Counted from the stretch's first letter, positions 46,547 through 55,913 are shown. The stretch is 64,000 nucleotides of DNA from Falsiroseomonas sp050563525 (GCF_050563525.1 NZ_JBNXUN010000001.1:248001-312000); one strand, 5' to 3'. Made by a program: numbers and translations. Notes: a model not told the origin generated them from the sequence alone.

Positions 46547-47695
46547 TCAGGCGGCCGGGAGCGATGCGTGGACCACGGCGCCGGCGCGGGTCAGCGTGAC
46601 GCCCTTGATGATGTCGTCCTCCGGATTGAGCACTGGCTTCTTCGCGTCCTTGTCCCAGAAGGTGGTCAGGAAGGTCAGCAGGTTGCGCGCATACAGCGCG
46701 GAGGAGGCACCGGAAATCCGCCCCGGCCAGTTGCGGTAGCCCAGGATTTTCGCGCCATTCGACGTCACGACGAGCTCACCCGGCACGGTCGCGGCACAAT
46801 TGCCGCCCGCGTCCGCGGCAAGGTCCACGATGATGCTGCCCGGCTTCATGGAGGCGACCATCGCCTCGTTCACCAGGATCGGCGCGCGCCGGCCCTGCAC
46901 CAGCGCGGTGCAGATGACGATGTCCTGCTTGGCGATGTGGGTCGCGACCACCTCCGCCTGCTTGGCGTAGAACTCGGCGGAAAGCTGCTTGGCGTAGCCG
47001 CCGGCGGTCTGCGCCGACTTGCTCTCCTCGTCCTCATGGCCGACGAAGCTGGCGCCGAGGGACTTGATCTCCTCCTTCGCCGCCGGCCGCACATCGGTGG
47101 CGGAGACCCGCCCGCCGAGGCGCCGCGCCGTTGCGATGGCCTGCAATCCGGCGACGCCGGCGCCCATGACGAAGACGTTCGCCGCCGGGATGGTGCCGGC
47201 CGCCGTCATCAGCATCGGGAAGCCGCGGTCGAACGCCGCCGCCGCTTCCACCACAGCGCGGTAGCCGGCAAGGTTGGCCTGGGAGGACAGCACGTCCATC
47301 GACTGCGCGCGGGTGATGCGCGGCAGCAACTCCATGGAACACGCCTCGATCCCAAGCTGCGCGTAGGTGTCCGCCATGGCGCGGTCGGCGCCCAGCGTGC
47401 CGATCAGGATGGCGCCGCGCGGGATCATGGCGAGTTCGTCGACCTCGCCCTCCCCAGTGCCGAGCGGCGCGCGCACCTTCAGCACCAGCCCGGCATTGGC
47501 CAGCGCCGTGCCGGCATCCGGCGCGACCTCGGCCCCGGACTCGGCGTACTGGCTGTCCGGGAAGCCGGAGGCGAGGCCGGCCCCGGTTTCCACCGCAACG
47601 GTGCAGCCGAGAGCGATGAGTTTCTTCGCCGTCTCGGGCGTCGCGGCCACCCGCGTTTCGCCTCCGCGACGTTCGCGCAATACCGCAACGCGCAT
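46547..47695 (-). CDS. pntAa: NAD(P) transhydrogenase, alpha-1 (NAD-binding) subunit
   Basis: A 382-residue soluble subunit. It begins MRVAVLRERRGGETRVAATPETAKKL, has the NAD-binding loop VMGAGVAGLQAIATARRLGGRVSATDVRPAAKEE, and IVDLAADAGGNC and GRISGASSALYARNLLTFL near the end. The ATG at 47695 follows GAGGGGG with a nine-base spacing, so the first nine codons of the longer frame are not translated. It leads the pntAa-pntAb-pntB operon. Confidence 0.95.
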   Translation of the reverse strand: MRVAVLRERRGGETRVAATPETAKKLIALGCTVAVETGAGLASGFPDSQYAESGAEVAPDAGTALANAGLVLKVRAPLGTGEGEVDELAMIPRGAILIGTLGADRAMADTYAQLGIEACSMELLPRITRAQSMDVLSSQANLAGYRAVVEAAAAFDRGFPMLMTAAGTIPAANVFVMGAGVAGLQAIATARRLGGRVSATDVRPAAKEEIKSLGASFVGHEDEESKSAQTAGGYAKQLSAEFYAKQAEVVATHIAKQDIVICTALVQGRRAPILVNEAMVASMKPGSIIVDLAADAGGNCAATVPGELVVTSNGAKILGYRNWPGRISGASSALYARNLLTFLTTFWDKDAKKPVLNPEDDIIKGVTLTRAGAVVHASLPAA

Positions 47696-47832
47696 CAATA
47701 CCACCCCCTCGGCCCTGGACATTTCGTTAGGTCAAAGTCGCAGCCATATGCCGGTGCCTCGCAAGTCTTGCAAGGACGCCACGTTCCGGCGCGGTATGCT
47801 ACCGCGTTCCAACGGCAGACGGGTCACGGCAG

Positions 47833-48603
47833 ATGTTGTTGCGCGAAGCGGCGGATGGTTCCTTCCTGGCGATCAGCCAGCCGATGCACGCACTGGTTTC
47901 CGGCCAGATGGCCCGCGCCTGGGGCGCCCCCGGCTTCGCGCCGGTCGCGCCCTTCGAGGATGTCGCCACCGCCTGCGCCCAGCACGATGTCGCCTGGATG
48001 GCGTGGGAAGCCGCGCCGACCTTGGATGCGTCCACCGGCCTGCCGCACATGTTCCGCACCGTCGGCGCCAGCCGCCACGCGCCGATGTGGGCAGAAGGCG
48101 TGCAGCGCGCTTTGGCCTCCTGGGGCCCCTGGGTCGCGCTGCTGGTCAGCCGCCATGGCAGCTTGATCTATGGCAGCTACGCTGACCGCCACCAGCTCGA
48201 CCGCGCCGATGCCGAGGCGGCGGATCGATATCTGGCCGAACAGGCGGTGGTGCAGCAGGACCTCGCGGCACAGACCGGCGCCGCGCCTGCGCAGATCGAG
48301 GCCGCCTCCGCCCTGGTCGCGGTGACGGATGCGCTGAGCCTCGCGGTCTGCGGCGGCGTGCAGACCATCGGCGGGGTCGGCACCGCTCCGTTGGCCGATG
48401 GCGGCCGGGTGAAGCTGGCGCTGCGCGAGTCGGAGGGCGTGCTGGCCATCGCGCCCTGGCCGTTCCGCCTGCCGGACGTGACGCTGCACTGGCATGCGCG
48501 CCGCTTCGAGGCCGGCACGCGATGGACCGATGAGGCGGCGATGCGCGCCGACCTGGCCGCGGCACCGCAGCACCTGGTGACGGCGCGGCTGGTGGCGGGC
48601 TGA
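47833..48603 (+). CDS. DUF3891-family protein
   Basis: A 256-residue protein. The opening MLLREAADGSFLAISQPMHALVSGQMARAWGAPGF is characteristic of DUF3891, and the QPxHA motif is conserved. VALLVSRHGSLIYGSYADRH and DALSLAVCGGV hold other polar positions that could line an active site. The family is thought to contain a metal-dependent HD-like hydrolase core, but its reaction is not known. It diverges from pntAa and converges with a TAXI receptor gene. Confidence 0.78.
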   Translation: MLLREAADGSFLAISQPMHALVSGQMARAWGAPGFAPVAPFEDVATACAQHDVAWMAWEAAPTLDASTGLPHMFRTVGASRHAPMWAEGVQRALASWGPWVALLVSRHGSLIYGSYADRHQLDRADAEAADRYLAEQAVVQQDLAAQTGAAPAQIEAASALVAVTDALSLAVCGGVQTIGGVGTAPLADGGRVKLALRESEGVLAIAPWPFRLPDVTLHWHARRFEAGTRWTDEAAMRADLAAAPQHLVTARLVAG

Positions 48604-48607
48604 AGGA

Positions 48608-49561
48608 TCAGGTGGGCTGCGCGATCTCCGGCACCGTCGCCCCGGCCTCCCGCAGCGCGCGGACCGCACCCGGATGGAAGGCCAGCACCCGGTTCGTGCC
48701 GGCATTCGCCGCCCGCGTACCGGCGGCGGCGGCCGAGATCTCCTGCCGCGGATCGCCGGCCGACAGCACGGCGCGGGTCACGGCATAGGCCACCTCCTCC
48801 GGCAGCGCCGCATTGGCGATGACGAAGTTCCACGCGGCGAAGGACATCACTGGCGCGTTCTGTCCACGATAGGTGCCGGCGGCGACCGTCAGCGGCGCCA
48901 GATGCGGCAGCCGGGCGACAACGCCACGCGAGACCTCCTCCCCCGGCCCGATGATGACGCTGTCCGTGCCATCGGCGACCATCACCAGCGCCGGAATCGG
49001 CAGCACGGCGCCCTGCCACAGCGCGTCGATCTCGCCGCGCAGCGTCGCCTCCGCCAGAGGGGCGCTGTCGCCGGAGACGATCTCGGCGGTGATGCCGGCG
49101 ACCTCGGCGGCGGCGCGGAAGAAGGTCTCGGCCGGGCCGCGCGCGGGGCCGCAGCCAACCTTCTTCCCCGCCAGATTGGCAAAGCGCACCAGGCCGCGAG
49201 CACGCGGGGCGGCGGCCATGAAGCCGGTCTCATACATGGGAAACAGCGCCCGCACCGCACGGTGCCTGCGCCCGCCGGCGGCCGGCGTACCCTGCAAAGC
49301 ATCCACCACGCTGCCGAGGAAGGCGGTGCCGATGGCGCCCGGCTCATCCTCCACCCGCCGCAAATTCTCCAGGCTGCCGGCTGAGCGCCGCACCTCCAGC
49401 ATCACGCCCTTCGTCGCGGCGAAGCGCGCAACGGCCTCGCCATAGGGCAGGAAGGCGCTGCCGGGGCCGGCCGTGTAGAAGGGCAAGGTTGCCGCCTGGG
49501 CGCGCACCCCGGGCGTGGCGAGCAGCATGGGCGTGGCGAGCATCAGGCTGCGGCGGCGCAT
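48608..49561 (-). CDS. TAXI-family solute-binding protein
   Basis: A 317-residue periplasmic receptor. A signal peptide, MRRRSLMLATPMLLATPGVRAQA, is followed by TLPFYTAGPGSAFLPYGEAVARF and GAIGTAFLGSVVDALQG, typical of TAXI proteins of TRAP transporters. The ATG at 49561 has AAGGA nine bases upstream, making it a better start than 49570. No TRAP permease genes are adjacent, so it may use a distant permease or act as a sensor. It diverges from the LysR gene. Confidence 0.82.
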   Translation of the reverse strand: MRRRSLMLATPMLLATPGVRAQAATLPFYTAGPGSAFLPYGEAVARFAATKGVMLEVRRSAGSLENLRRVEDEPGAIGTAFLGSVVDALQGTPAAGGRRHRAVRALFPMYETGFMAAAPRARGLVRFANLAGKKVGCGPARGPAETFFRAAAEVAGITAEIVSGDSAPLAEATLRGEIDALWQGAVLPIPALVMVADGTDSVIIGPGEEVSRGVVARLPHLAPLTVAAGTYRGQNAPVMSFAAWNFVIANAALPEEVAYAVTRAVLSAGDPRQEISAAAAGTRAANAGTNRVLAFHPGAVRALREAGATVPEIAQPT

Positions 49562-49601
49562 GGCGGGCATTCCTTCTGGTCTCGCAGCAGCCTGTCGCGA
49601 C

Positions 49602-49629
49602 TTGCCAATCCTGTCAAAGACATTATAGC
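49602..49629 (+). promoter_or_regulatory. Candidate sigma-70 promoter for the LysR gene
   Basis: TTGCCA (49602-49607) and TATAGC (49624-49629) are separated by 16 bases, close to the consensus spacing. The start codon at 49673 is 44 bases further on. The AT-rich stretch (AAGACATTATAGCATGAAC) stands out from the GC-rich surroundings. Confidence 0.4.
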
Positions 49630-49672
49630 ATGAACTTGCGTCAATAACCTCCGCGCATAGGATCACCCGGGA

Positions 49673-50605
49673 TTGCCCGAGGCCGACCCCTCCGCACCCG
49701 AGTTGCCCAGCCTGCGGGAGTTCGAGGTGTTGTCGGCTGTCATCGCGCATCGCACCACCGCCGCGGCCGCCCGCGCGCTCGGTATCTCGCAGCCCGCCGT
49801 ATCCCGCGCCCTGGCGGGGCTGGAGGCGCGGCTTGGCCGGGCGATGTTCCGGCGCGAAGCCGGTCTGCTGGTGCCGACCGCCGAAGCCGCCGACCTCAGC
49901 GCGGAAGCGCAGCGCGCCATCGGCAAGCTGAAGCGCCTGGTCGGCCAGGCCGGCCCGGCGGAGGCCGACGGCAGCCTGCACCTGATCACCACCACCACCA
50001 TGGCGCAGTGCTGGCTGCACCGCATCCTGCCGCCAATGCTGCGGGCGCATCCGGACCTGCAGGTGCAAGTCGAGATCGCCGCCTCCTCCGCCGTGCTGAA
50101 CGCGGTGGCGGATGGCACGGCGCAATGTGGATTGCTCGATGGCTTCGCTCCCCATGCCAGCCTGTCCGCCGAGATCCTGCATCGCGGGGAGGCGCATGTG
50201 GTGCTGCCGCGGGATCATCCGCTGGCGGCGCGCCCGGCGCTGGGGGCGGCGGACCTCGCCGGCCTGCCGCTGGTCGCCCTGCCCCGGCGCTTCGCGCTGC
50301 GGGCGAGGGTGGACCAGGCATTCCGGGAGGCCGGGCTGGTACCGGCCATCGCCATGGAATGCGCCACCGCGGTCTTCGCCGCGGAGATGGTGCTGCGCGG
50401 TGTCGGGATCGGCATCCTCAACGCCTTCCCGCTTCGCGCGTTCTACCCCAACCTCAGCTTCCGCCCCTTCCTGCCGGGGCTGGCGATGGAGATCGCGCTG
50501 GTGGTGCCGCGGGCCTCACCGCCGCGCACCACCGTGGACCTTCTCTCCGCCTGGCTGAAGCAGGCGCTGCCCGATCCCAAAGCCGAAAAGGATACACTTC
50601 CATGA
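49673..50605 (+). CDS. LysR-family transcriptional regulator
   Basis: A 310-residue regulator. Residues 12-72 are the winged helix-turn-helix (SLREFEVLSAVIAHRTTAAAARALGISQPAVSRALAGLEARLG), and the rest is the periplasmic-binding-like effector domain. The only start in frame with the domain is the TTG at 49673, because a stop lies 15 bases before it. Its stop overlaps the start of the Bug gene (ATGA at 50602-50605). It likely controls that operon and possibly the divergent TAXI gene. Confidence 0.88.
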   Translation: MPEADPSAPELPSLREFEVLSAVIAHRTTAAAARALGISQPAVSRALAGLEARLGRAMFRREAGLLVPTAEAADLSAEAQRAIGKLKRLVGQAGPAEADGSLHLITTTTMAQCWLHRILPPMLRAHPDLQVQVEIAASSAVLNAVADGTAQCGLLDGFAPHASLSAEILHRGEAHVVLPRDHPLAARPALGAADLAGLPLVALPRRFALRARVDQAFREAGLVPAIAMECATAVFAAEMVLRGVGIGILNAFPLRAFYPNLSFRPFLPGLAMEIALVVPRASPPRTTVDLLSAWLKQALPDPKAEKDTLP

Positions 50606-51603
50606 CCCGATCCGGACCCAGCCGCCGAACCCTGCTCGGCGCCGTCGCCGCGCTGCCGCTGGCGGCACCCGCGCTGGCGCAGGGCAACTGGCCGCAGCGG
50701 CCCATCCGCCTGGTGGTCCCCTTCCCGCCCGGCGGCGCGGTGGACATCACCGGCCGCCTGCTGGCGGAGCGTCTGCAGCCGATCCTCGGCCAGCCCATTA
50801 CGGTGGACAATCGTGGTGGCGCCGGCGGCAATATCGGCGGCGACGCGGTGGCGAAGGCGCAGCCGGATGGCTACACGCTGCTGCTCGGCACCGCGACCAT
50901 CCTCGCCGCCAACAAGTTCCTGTTCCGCCGCTCCATGCCCTTCGACCCGCTGCGCGACCTGACGCCGGTGACGCGGGTCACCACCGGCACGGTGCTGCTG
51001 GTGGTCAATGCACAGCGGCCCTGGCGCAGCTTCGCGGACCTGGTCGCGGCGGCGAAGCAGGCGCCCGGCCGCATCTCCATGGGCTCCTCCGGCACCGGCA
51101 CCGCCAGCCACCTGACCTTGACCAAGGTCAACGCCGCGGCCGGCATTGACATCACCCATGTGCCGTATCGTGGCGGCGGCCCCGCCATCGCGGACCTGCT
51201 GTCCGGCACCATCGACATGATGTTCGACGTGATCCCGGCGCTGATGCCGCATGTCCGCGAAGGCCGCTTCCGGGCGCTCGCCGTCGGCTCCGCCGAGCGC
51301 GTGACCTATGTGCCGGAGCTGCGCGACGTGCCGGGGATGAGCGAGCTGCTGCCGAACCAGGGCATCGACATGCAGTCCTGGTACGCGGTCAACGCCCCCG
51401 CCGGCACCCCGGCCCCCATCGTGGCGCGCCTGCATGAGGCGCTGGTGCGGGTGGTGCGGTCGGATGATTTCAAGGCGCGGATGGAGCCGCTCGGCTTCAC
51501 CCCCGTCGCGGATGACAGCCCGGCCGCCTATGGTGAGTACCTGCAGCAGCAGGAGCAGTTCTGGAAGGCCCTGGTCGAGGCCTCCGGCGCCACGCTGGAC
51601 TGA
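50602..51603 (+). CDS. Bug/TctC-family solute-binding protein
   Basis: A 333-residue periplasmic receptor of the tripartite tricarboxylate transporter family. A twin-arginine-like signal (SRRTLLGAVAALPLAAPALAQ) is followed by WPQRPIRLVVPFPPGGAVDITGRLLAERL and VDNRGGAGGNIGGDAVAKAQPDGYTLLLG, the family hallmark. ATGA overlaps link it to LysR, and 21 bases separate it from adenine deaminase. The ligand may be a purine or a related carboxylate (inference). Confidence 0.9.
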   Translation: MTRSGPSRRTLLGAVAALPLAAPALAQGNWPQRPIRLVVPFPPGGAVDITGRLLAERLQPILGQPITVDNRGGAGGNIGGDAVAKAQPDGYTLLLGTATILAANKFLFRRSMPFDPLRDLTPVTRVTTGTVLLVVNAQRPWRSFADLVAAAKQAPGRISMGSSGTGTASHLTLTKVNAAAGIDITHVPYRGGGPAIADLLSGTIDMMFDVIPALMPHVREGRFRALAVGSAERVTYVPELRDVPGMSELLPNQGIDMQSWYAVNAPAGTPAPIVARLHEALVRVVRSDDFKARMEPLGFTPVADDSPAAYGEYLQQQEQFWKALVEASGATLD

Positions 51604-51624
51604 CCCATCGGAGAACCGCCGCGC

Positions 51625-53394
51625 ATGACCGACTCCGTCGACCCCGCCACCCGTGCCCGCGCCGTCCAGGCGGCGCGCGGTGCGGCGCCCTTCGACCTGC
51701 TACTGGCCGGGGGCACCGTGGTGGATGTCGCGACGGGGGAATTGCGCGCGGCGGATGTCGGCATCGTCGGCCCGCTGATCGCCTCCGTCCACGCGCCCGG
51801 CGCGCGGGGGGATGCGGCGAGGGTGCTGGATGTGGCCGGGCGCTGGATCGCGCCCGGCTTCATTGACAGCCACCTGCACTACGAAAGCAGCCTGATGACG
51901 CCGGCCGACTATGCCAGCGTCGTCGTCCCCGCCGGCACCACCACCTGCGTCTGGGACCCCCATGAACTGGCCAATGTGCTGGGCCTGGCGGGCGTGCGCT
52001 GGGCCGTCGAGGCCTCCCGCCACCTGCCGCTGCGCACGCTGGTCGCGGCACCGTCCTGCGTGCCCTCCGCCCCCGGACTCGAACTCGCCGGTGCAGAGAT
52101 CGGGCCGGCCGAGATGGCGGAGATGCTGTCCTGGCCGGAGGTGGTCGGTGTCGCGGAGGTGATGGATATGCCCGGTGTGCTGCGCGGCACGCCGCATATG
52201 CAAGGCATCGTCGGCGCCGGGCTCGCCGCCGGCAAGAACGTCAACGGCCATGCGCGCGGCCTGCTGGATGCCGACCTCCAGGCCTATGCGACGGCCGGCG
52301 TGACCTCCGACCACGAGATCACCGCGACCGAGGATTTCCTGCAGAAGCTGCGCGCCGGGCTGACGGTGGAATTGCGTGGCAGCCACGACCAGGTGCTGCC
52401 CGGCGCCGTCGCCGCGCTGGCCACCCTGCCGCTGCTGCCGCCGAACCTGGTGCTGGCGACGGACGACGTTTTCCCGGACGAGCTGCTGGCGAAGGGCGGC
52501 CTGCGCGACACCATCGCCCGCGTCATCGCCCGCGGCCTGTCGCCCATCGCCGCCATCCGGCTGGCGACGCTGCACGCCGCGATGCGGCTGAAGCGGGACG
52601 ACCTCGGGCTGGTGGCGCCGGGGCGGCGGGCGGATCTCGTGGTGCTGTCGGACCTTGCCACGGTGCGGGTGGATCGCGTGCTGGTGGGCGGGAAACTGGT
52701 GGCCGAAGCGGGCGCGCTGCTGGCGCCGCCACCGCGGCGGGCGGATGCGCCGACCGACACGATGAAGCTTCTGCCGCAACCGACCGCTGCCTTCCGCCTG
52801 CGGGTGCGCGGCGTTCAGGATGGCCGAGCCCGCCTGCGCCGCATCCTCGGCGCGCGCTTCGTGTCCTGGGGCGAGATCGAGGTCGAGATCCGCGACGGCG
52901 TCGCGACGCCGCCGCCCGGCCATGCGGTACTGACCCTCATCCACCGGCACGGCCGCGCGCCCGCCACGCCGCGGACCTGCCTGACCGATGGCTGGGGCGA
53001 GATGCGCGGCGCCATCGCCACCACCATCGCGCATGACAGCCACAACCTGCTGGTCCTCGGCGGCACGGCGGAGGACATGGCGGCGGCGGCCAATGCGGTG
53101 ATTGCTGCCGGCGGCGGCATGGCGGTGGCCGCCGGGGGCTTGGTGACGGCGCTGCTGCCATTGCCCATCGCAGGCTTGCTGGCCGAGACGCCGCCGGCCG
53201 AAACAGCGGAAAGATTCGCGCGGCTGCGGCAGGCGGCGGATGCGGTGTGCGACTGGCTGCCGCCCTATCGCGTGTTCCGCGGCATCACCGGCATCTCGCT
53301 CGCCTGCAATGCCGGGCCGCACCTGACCGACCTCGGCCTGACCGATGGCAGCACCGGGCAGGTCTACGATCCGGCGGAACCGCTGATGGCGTGA
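51625..53394 (+). CDS. ade: Adenine deaminase
   Basis: A 589-residue amidohydrolase that turns adenine to hypoxanthine and ammonia. The metal site is APGFIDSHLHYESSLMTPADYASVVVPAGTTTCVWDPHELANVLG (H83, H85). Further patterns are NGHARGL, AGVTSDHEIT and LATDDVFPDELLAKGG, and the C-terminal region contains HRHGR and AIATTIAHDSHNLLVLG, all of the AdeC type. GGAG precedes the ATG. Hypoxanthine would feed xanthine dehydrogenase, present at the other end of the window. Confidence 0.93.
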   Translation: MTDSVDPATRARAVQAARGAAPFDLLLAGGTVVDVATGELRAADVGIVGPLIASVHAPGARGDAARVLDVAGRWIAPGFIDSHLHYESSLMTPADYASVVVPAGTTTCVWDPHELANVLGLAGVRWAVEASRHLPLRTLVAAPSCVPSAPGLELAGAEIGPAEMAEMLSWPEVVGVAEVMDMPGVLRGTPHMQGIVGAGLAAGKNVNGHARGLLDADLQAYATAGVTSDHEITATEDFLQKLRAGLTVELRGSHDQVLPGAVAALATLPLLPPNLVLATDDVFPDELLAKGGLRDTIARVIARGLSPIAAIRLATLHAAMRLKRDDLGLVAPGRRADLVVLSDLATVRVDRVLVGGKLVAEAGALLAPPPRRADAPTDTMKLLPQPTAAFRLRVRGVQDGRARLRRILGARFVSWGEIEVEIRDGVATPPPGHAVLTLIHRHGRAPATPRTCLTDGWGEMRGAIATTIAHDSHNLLVLGGTAEDMAAAANAVIAAGGGMAVAAGGLVTALLPLPIAGLLAETPPAETAERFARLRQAADAVCDWLPPYRVFRGITGISLACNAGPHLTDLGLTDGSTGQVYDPAEPLMA

Positions 53395-54506
53395 CGCGCC
53401 GGCACCCGGCGCCAGTCGAGCCAGAAGGCAAAGGCCGCCAGCGCCAGGATGCCGGCCGGGATCAGCACCAGCTCCAGCCACCAGGCTCGCGCCGGGAACA
53501 TCTCGAAGGCCAGGGACACGCCCCAGCTCAGGAACAGGCCCAGGCAGAACACATGCAGGCTGTGCTGACCGATGGTTGCCAGAACGCGCGGCACCAGCCC
53601 GTGCATCCAGGGCGCATCGCGCGGCACCAGCACCGCCACCAGCCAGGCCAGCACCAGCGCATGCGCCAGCCGTAGCGGCCCGAGCGTGCCCTTGTCCGCC
53701 AGCGTCTCCATCAACGCCGTCGGCGCGGCGATCCAGCCATGATGCCCGGCCTTCACCCAGAGCCCGACCGCCAGCACCGCCGCGGCCAGCCCGAACAGCG
53801 CCGGGTGGCGCGGCAGCGGTGGCCCGCCAAGCAGGGCGCGGCGACCGACCCAGGCGCCGAGCAGGAACAGAAGCTGCCAGGCGAAGGGGTCGAAGGTGAT
53901 GTGGGTGCCGCCGAGCCCCGGCGGCGCCAGGCCGAAGATCTGCGTCGCGGCATAAAGGCCGATCGGCGCCAGCAGCGCCCGGTCGCCGAAGCGGTCCAGC
54001 AGCCACAGGAACGGCGCCAGCAGCAGCATGCAGAACACGAACAGCGGCAGGATATCCATGAAGGTCGGTTGGTACAGCAGCGCCAGCGTCGCCGGCACCG
54101 CCCGCAGCGGGTCCTGCGCCAGCCAGGCCCAGCCGGTTTCCTGCACCAACTCCGGTAGCGGCACCCGCATCTGCACCCAGAACACCATGGCGGCGAACAG
54201 CACGAAGACCACCAGATGCGTCAGGTACAGCCGCCGGATGCGCCCCAGCAGGTCGCTTGCAGCGGACCGGAAGCCATCCCGCGCGCGCTTCAGCGTGAAG
54301 ACGGAGCCGAGCGCGAGCCCGGACAGCAGCACGAACTGCTCGGAACTGTCGGAGATGCCCCAGGCCGCGTGGATGCCCCAGAAGAACACCACCGTGTAGG
54401 CATGGCTGATGAAGATGGAGACCTGCATCCAGCCGCGCAGCACATCCATCCGCACATCACGCGGCGGCCGCTTGAGAGTCATGGGCACGGCCTGCTCCGC
54501 CGGCAT
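53364..54506 (-). CDS. opgC: OpgC-family membrane protein
   Basis: A 380-residue membrane protein of the OpgC/acyltransferase-3 superfamily with about ten helices. The opening RDVRMDVLRGWMQVSIFISHAYTVVFFWGIHAAWGISDSSEQFVLLSGLALGSVF is diagnostic. In other bacteria OpgC adds succinyl groups to periplasmic glucans. Its 3' end overlaps the convergent adenine deaminase gene by 31 bases. The start at 54506 is one of two; GTG at 54515 overlaps the upstream stop. Confidence 0.83.
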   Translation of the reverse strand: MPAEQAVPMTLKRPPRDVRMDVLRGWMQVSIFISHAYTVVFFWGIHAAWGISDSSEQFVLLSGLALGSVFTLKRARDGFRSAASDLLGRIRRLYLTHLVVFVLFAAMVFWVQMRVPLPELVQETGWAWLAQDPLRAVPATLALLYQPTFMDILPLFVFCMLLLAPFLWLLDRFGDRALLAPIGLYAATQIFGLAPPGLGGTHITFDPFAWQLLFLLGAWVGRRALLGGPPLPRHPALFGLAAAVLAVGLWVKAGHHGWIAAPTALMETLADKGTLGPLRLAHALVLAWLVAVLVPRDAPWMHGLVPRVLATIGQHSLHVFCLGLFLSWGVSLAFEMFPARAWWLELVLIPAGILALAAFAFWLDWRRVPARHAISGSAGS

Positions 54507-54511
54507 CGGCG

Positions 54512-54976
54512 TCACGCCGCCTGCGGCAGGAAGCGGGCACGCAGCTTGGCGACCAGGGCCAGGGCCTCCGCCCGGTGGGCGAACAGCACGAGCAATGCCA
54601 TGAACCAGGTGAACACCGCCTCCTTGAACAGTCCGCCGCCATCGCCGTAGGGGTCGATGCCCAGCGGGCTGACGACGTGGAAGAAGATCGCGCCGGACAT
54701 GGTCCCGAGCGACAGCGCCGCACCCCACATCCGCGTGCGCGGGATCAGCACCAGTACGGCGCAGAAGATTTCCAGGATGGCGACGAACAGCCGGAACGGC
54801 TTCTCGCCGCCAGGGGTGCCGAGCCAGTCGGACAGGATGGTGAAGAGGTAGACCGAGCCCTCGTTCCCGGTCAGCTTGAACTGCTGGTACCAGGTCAGCT
54901 CATAGGCAATCCAGATCGCCGCCGGCCAGGCCAGGAGCTTCAGGATGCGGTCGGTGCCCGGCGAAAGGGTCATCAT
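54512..54976 (-). CDS. DoxX-like membrane protein
   Basis: A 154-residue protein with four predicted helices (LLAWPAAIWIAYELTWYQQF, LFVAILEIFCAVLVLI, WGAALSLGTMSGAIFFHVV, AVFTWFMALLVLFAH). The ELTWYQQFKLTGNEGSVYLF and PFRLFVAILEIFCAVLVLIPRTRMWGAALSL stretches are typical of DoxX-like proteins. Its exact role is unknown. GGAG lies 11 bases before the ATG at 54976. It ends just before opgC on the same strand. Confidence 0.7.
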   Translation of the reverse strand: MMTLSPGTDRILKLLAWPAAIWIAYELTWYQQFKLTGNEGSVYLFTILSDWLGTPGGEKPFRLFVAILEIFCAVLVLIPRTRMWGAALSLGTMSGAIFFHVVSPLGIDPYGDGGGLFKEAVFTWFMALLVLFAHRAEALALVAKLRARFLPQAA

Positions 54977-55031
54977 GGTGTGAAGCTCCGGTGGATCGGT
55001 GCACCGTGCTTCGTCGAGGTTCCGTCGCCGG

Positions 55032-55913
55032 TTACGCTGGCTCGTCCTCCGCCAGAAGGTCGACGCTGACCGACAGTTTCTGCCGCCCCCCGCCAAGCAG
55101 GATGCCCGTCACCGGGCTGACATCGGCGAAGTCACGCCCCCAGCCCAGCAGCAGGTGCTCATCGGAAACCACGAGGTCGTTGGTCGGGTCGAGGTCCACC
55201 CAGCCATGCTGCGGCCCGAGCCAGCAGCCGACCCAGGCATGGCTCTGGTCCGCCCCCTGCCGCCGCTTCTGCCCCGGCGGCGGCCGGGTGCGGACATAGC
55301 CGGAGACGTAGCGGGCGGGCAGGCCGAGGGCGCGCAGCCCCGCGATCATCAGATGCGCGAAATCCTGGCAGACGCCGGCTCGCTGTGCGAGCACCTGGCT
55401 GACCGGCGTGGAGATGGTGGTAACGCCGGCCTTGAAGGCGAAGTCCCGCCGGATGCGCGCGCACAAGTCCCGCACACCCTCCATGATCGGCCGGCCGGGC
55501 GGGAAGGATTTTGCGGCATAGACGCCTGCCCCGCGCTCGGCCGGCGCCAGGGCGCTTGGCATGGCGAATTCGGCGGCGTCCCAGCCTTCCGCCGCGCGTG
55601 CCGCGGCGCGCACCGCCTCCCAGGGCAGCGTCGCGGCGGCCAGCGGCGGCGGAGCGAAGTCGACATCGACGACGGCGTCCAGCACCACCTCGAAGGCGTC
55701 ATGCGTGGTCTCGAGCGACAGCCAGGTGACACCGTTGCCGAAATGGTCGCTGCCATCGGTGCGCTGCCCGCCGTGCGGCGTCACGGTGATGACGGCGGAG
55801 CGCACCACCTGGCCCGGCACCACGCGCGGCGTCAGGTGCATCAGGTGCGTCGCCAGGTCCACGGCGCGGCCATAGGCGTAGGCGGTGCGGTGGCACAGCG
55901 TGTAGCGCGTCAT
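55032..55913 (-). CDS. Transglutaminase-like cysteine protease
   Basis: A 293-residue protein. Residues 1-85 are the bacterial transglutaminase N-terminal domain (TRYTLCHRTAYAYGRAVDLATHLMHLTPR). The core has the catalytic triad C182 (QRAGVCQDFAHLM), H225 (ADQSHAWVGCWL) and D242 (LDPTNDLVVSDEHLLL). It belongs to the group usually found beside circularly permuted ATP-grasp and alpha-E proteins. The ATG overlaps the previous stop (ATGA at 55910-55913). Confidence 0.9.
   Translation of the reverse strand: MTRYTLCHRTAYAYGRAVDLATHLMHLTPRVVPGQVVRSAVITVTPHGGQRTDGSDHFGNGVTWLSLETTHDAFEVVLDAVVDVDFAPPPLAAATLPWEAVRAAARAAEGWDAAEFAMPSALAPAERGAGVYAAKSFPPGRPIMEGVRDLCARIRRDFAFKAGVTTISTPVSQVLAQRAGVCQDFAHLMIAGLRALGLPARYVSGYVRTRPPPGQKRRQGADQSHAWVGCWLGPQHGWVDLDPTNDLVVSDEHLLLGWGRDFADVSPVTGILLGGGRQKLSVSVDLLAEDEPA

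Noticed and set aside
45011..48166. Very long open frame on the plus strand opposite the pnt genes
   Set aside because: It is an antisense shadow caused by GC-rich third positions in pntB, pntAb and pntAa. The product is low-complexity His/Arg/Gln-rich and has no domain.
49609..49660. TTGACG and TATAAT on the minus strand as a promoter for the TAXI gene
   Set aside because: The hexamers look good, but the gap is only 11 bases, too short for a sigma-70 promoter. The same AT-rich stretch is better read as the LysR promoter on the other strand.
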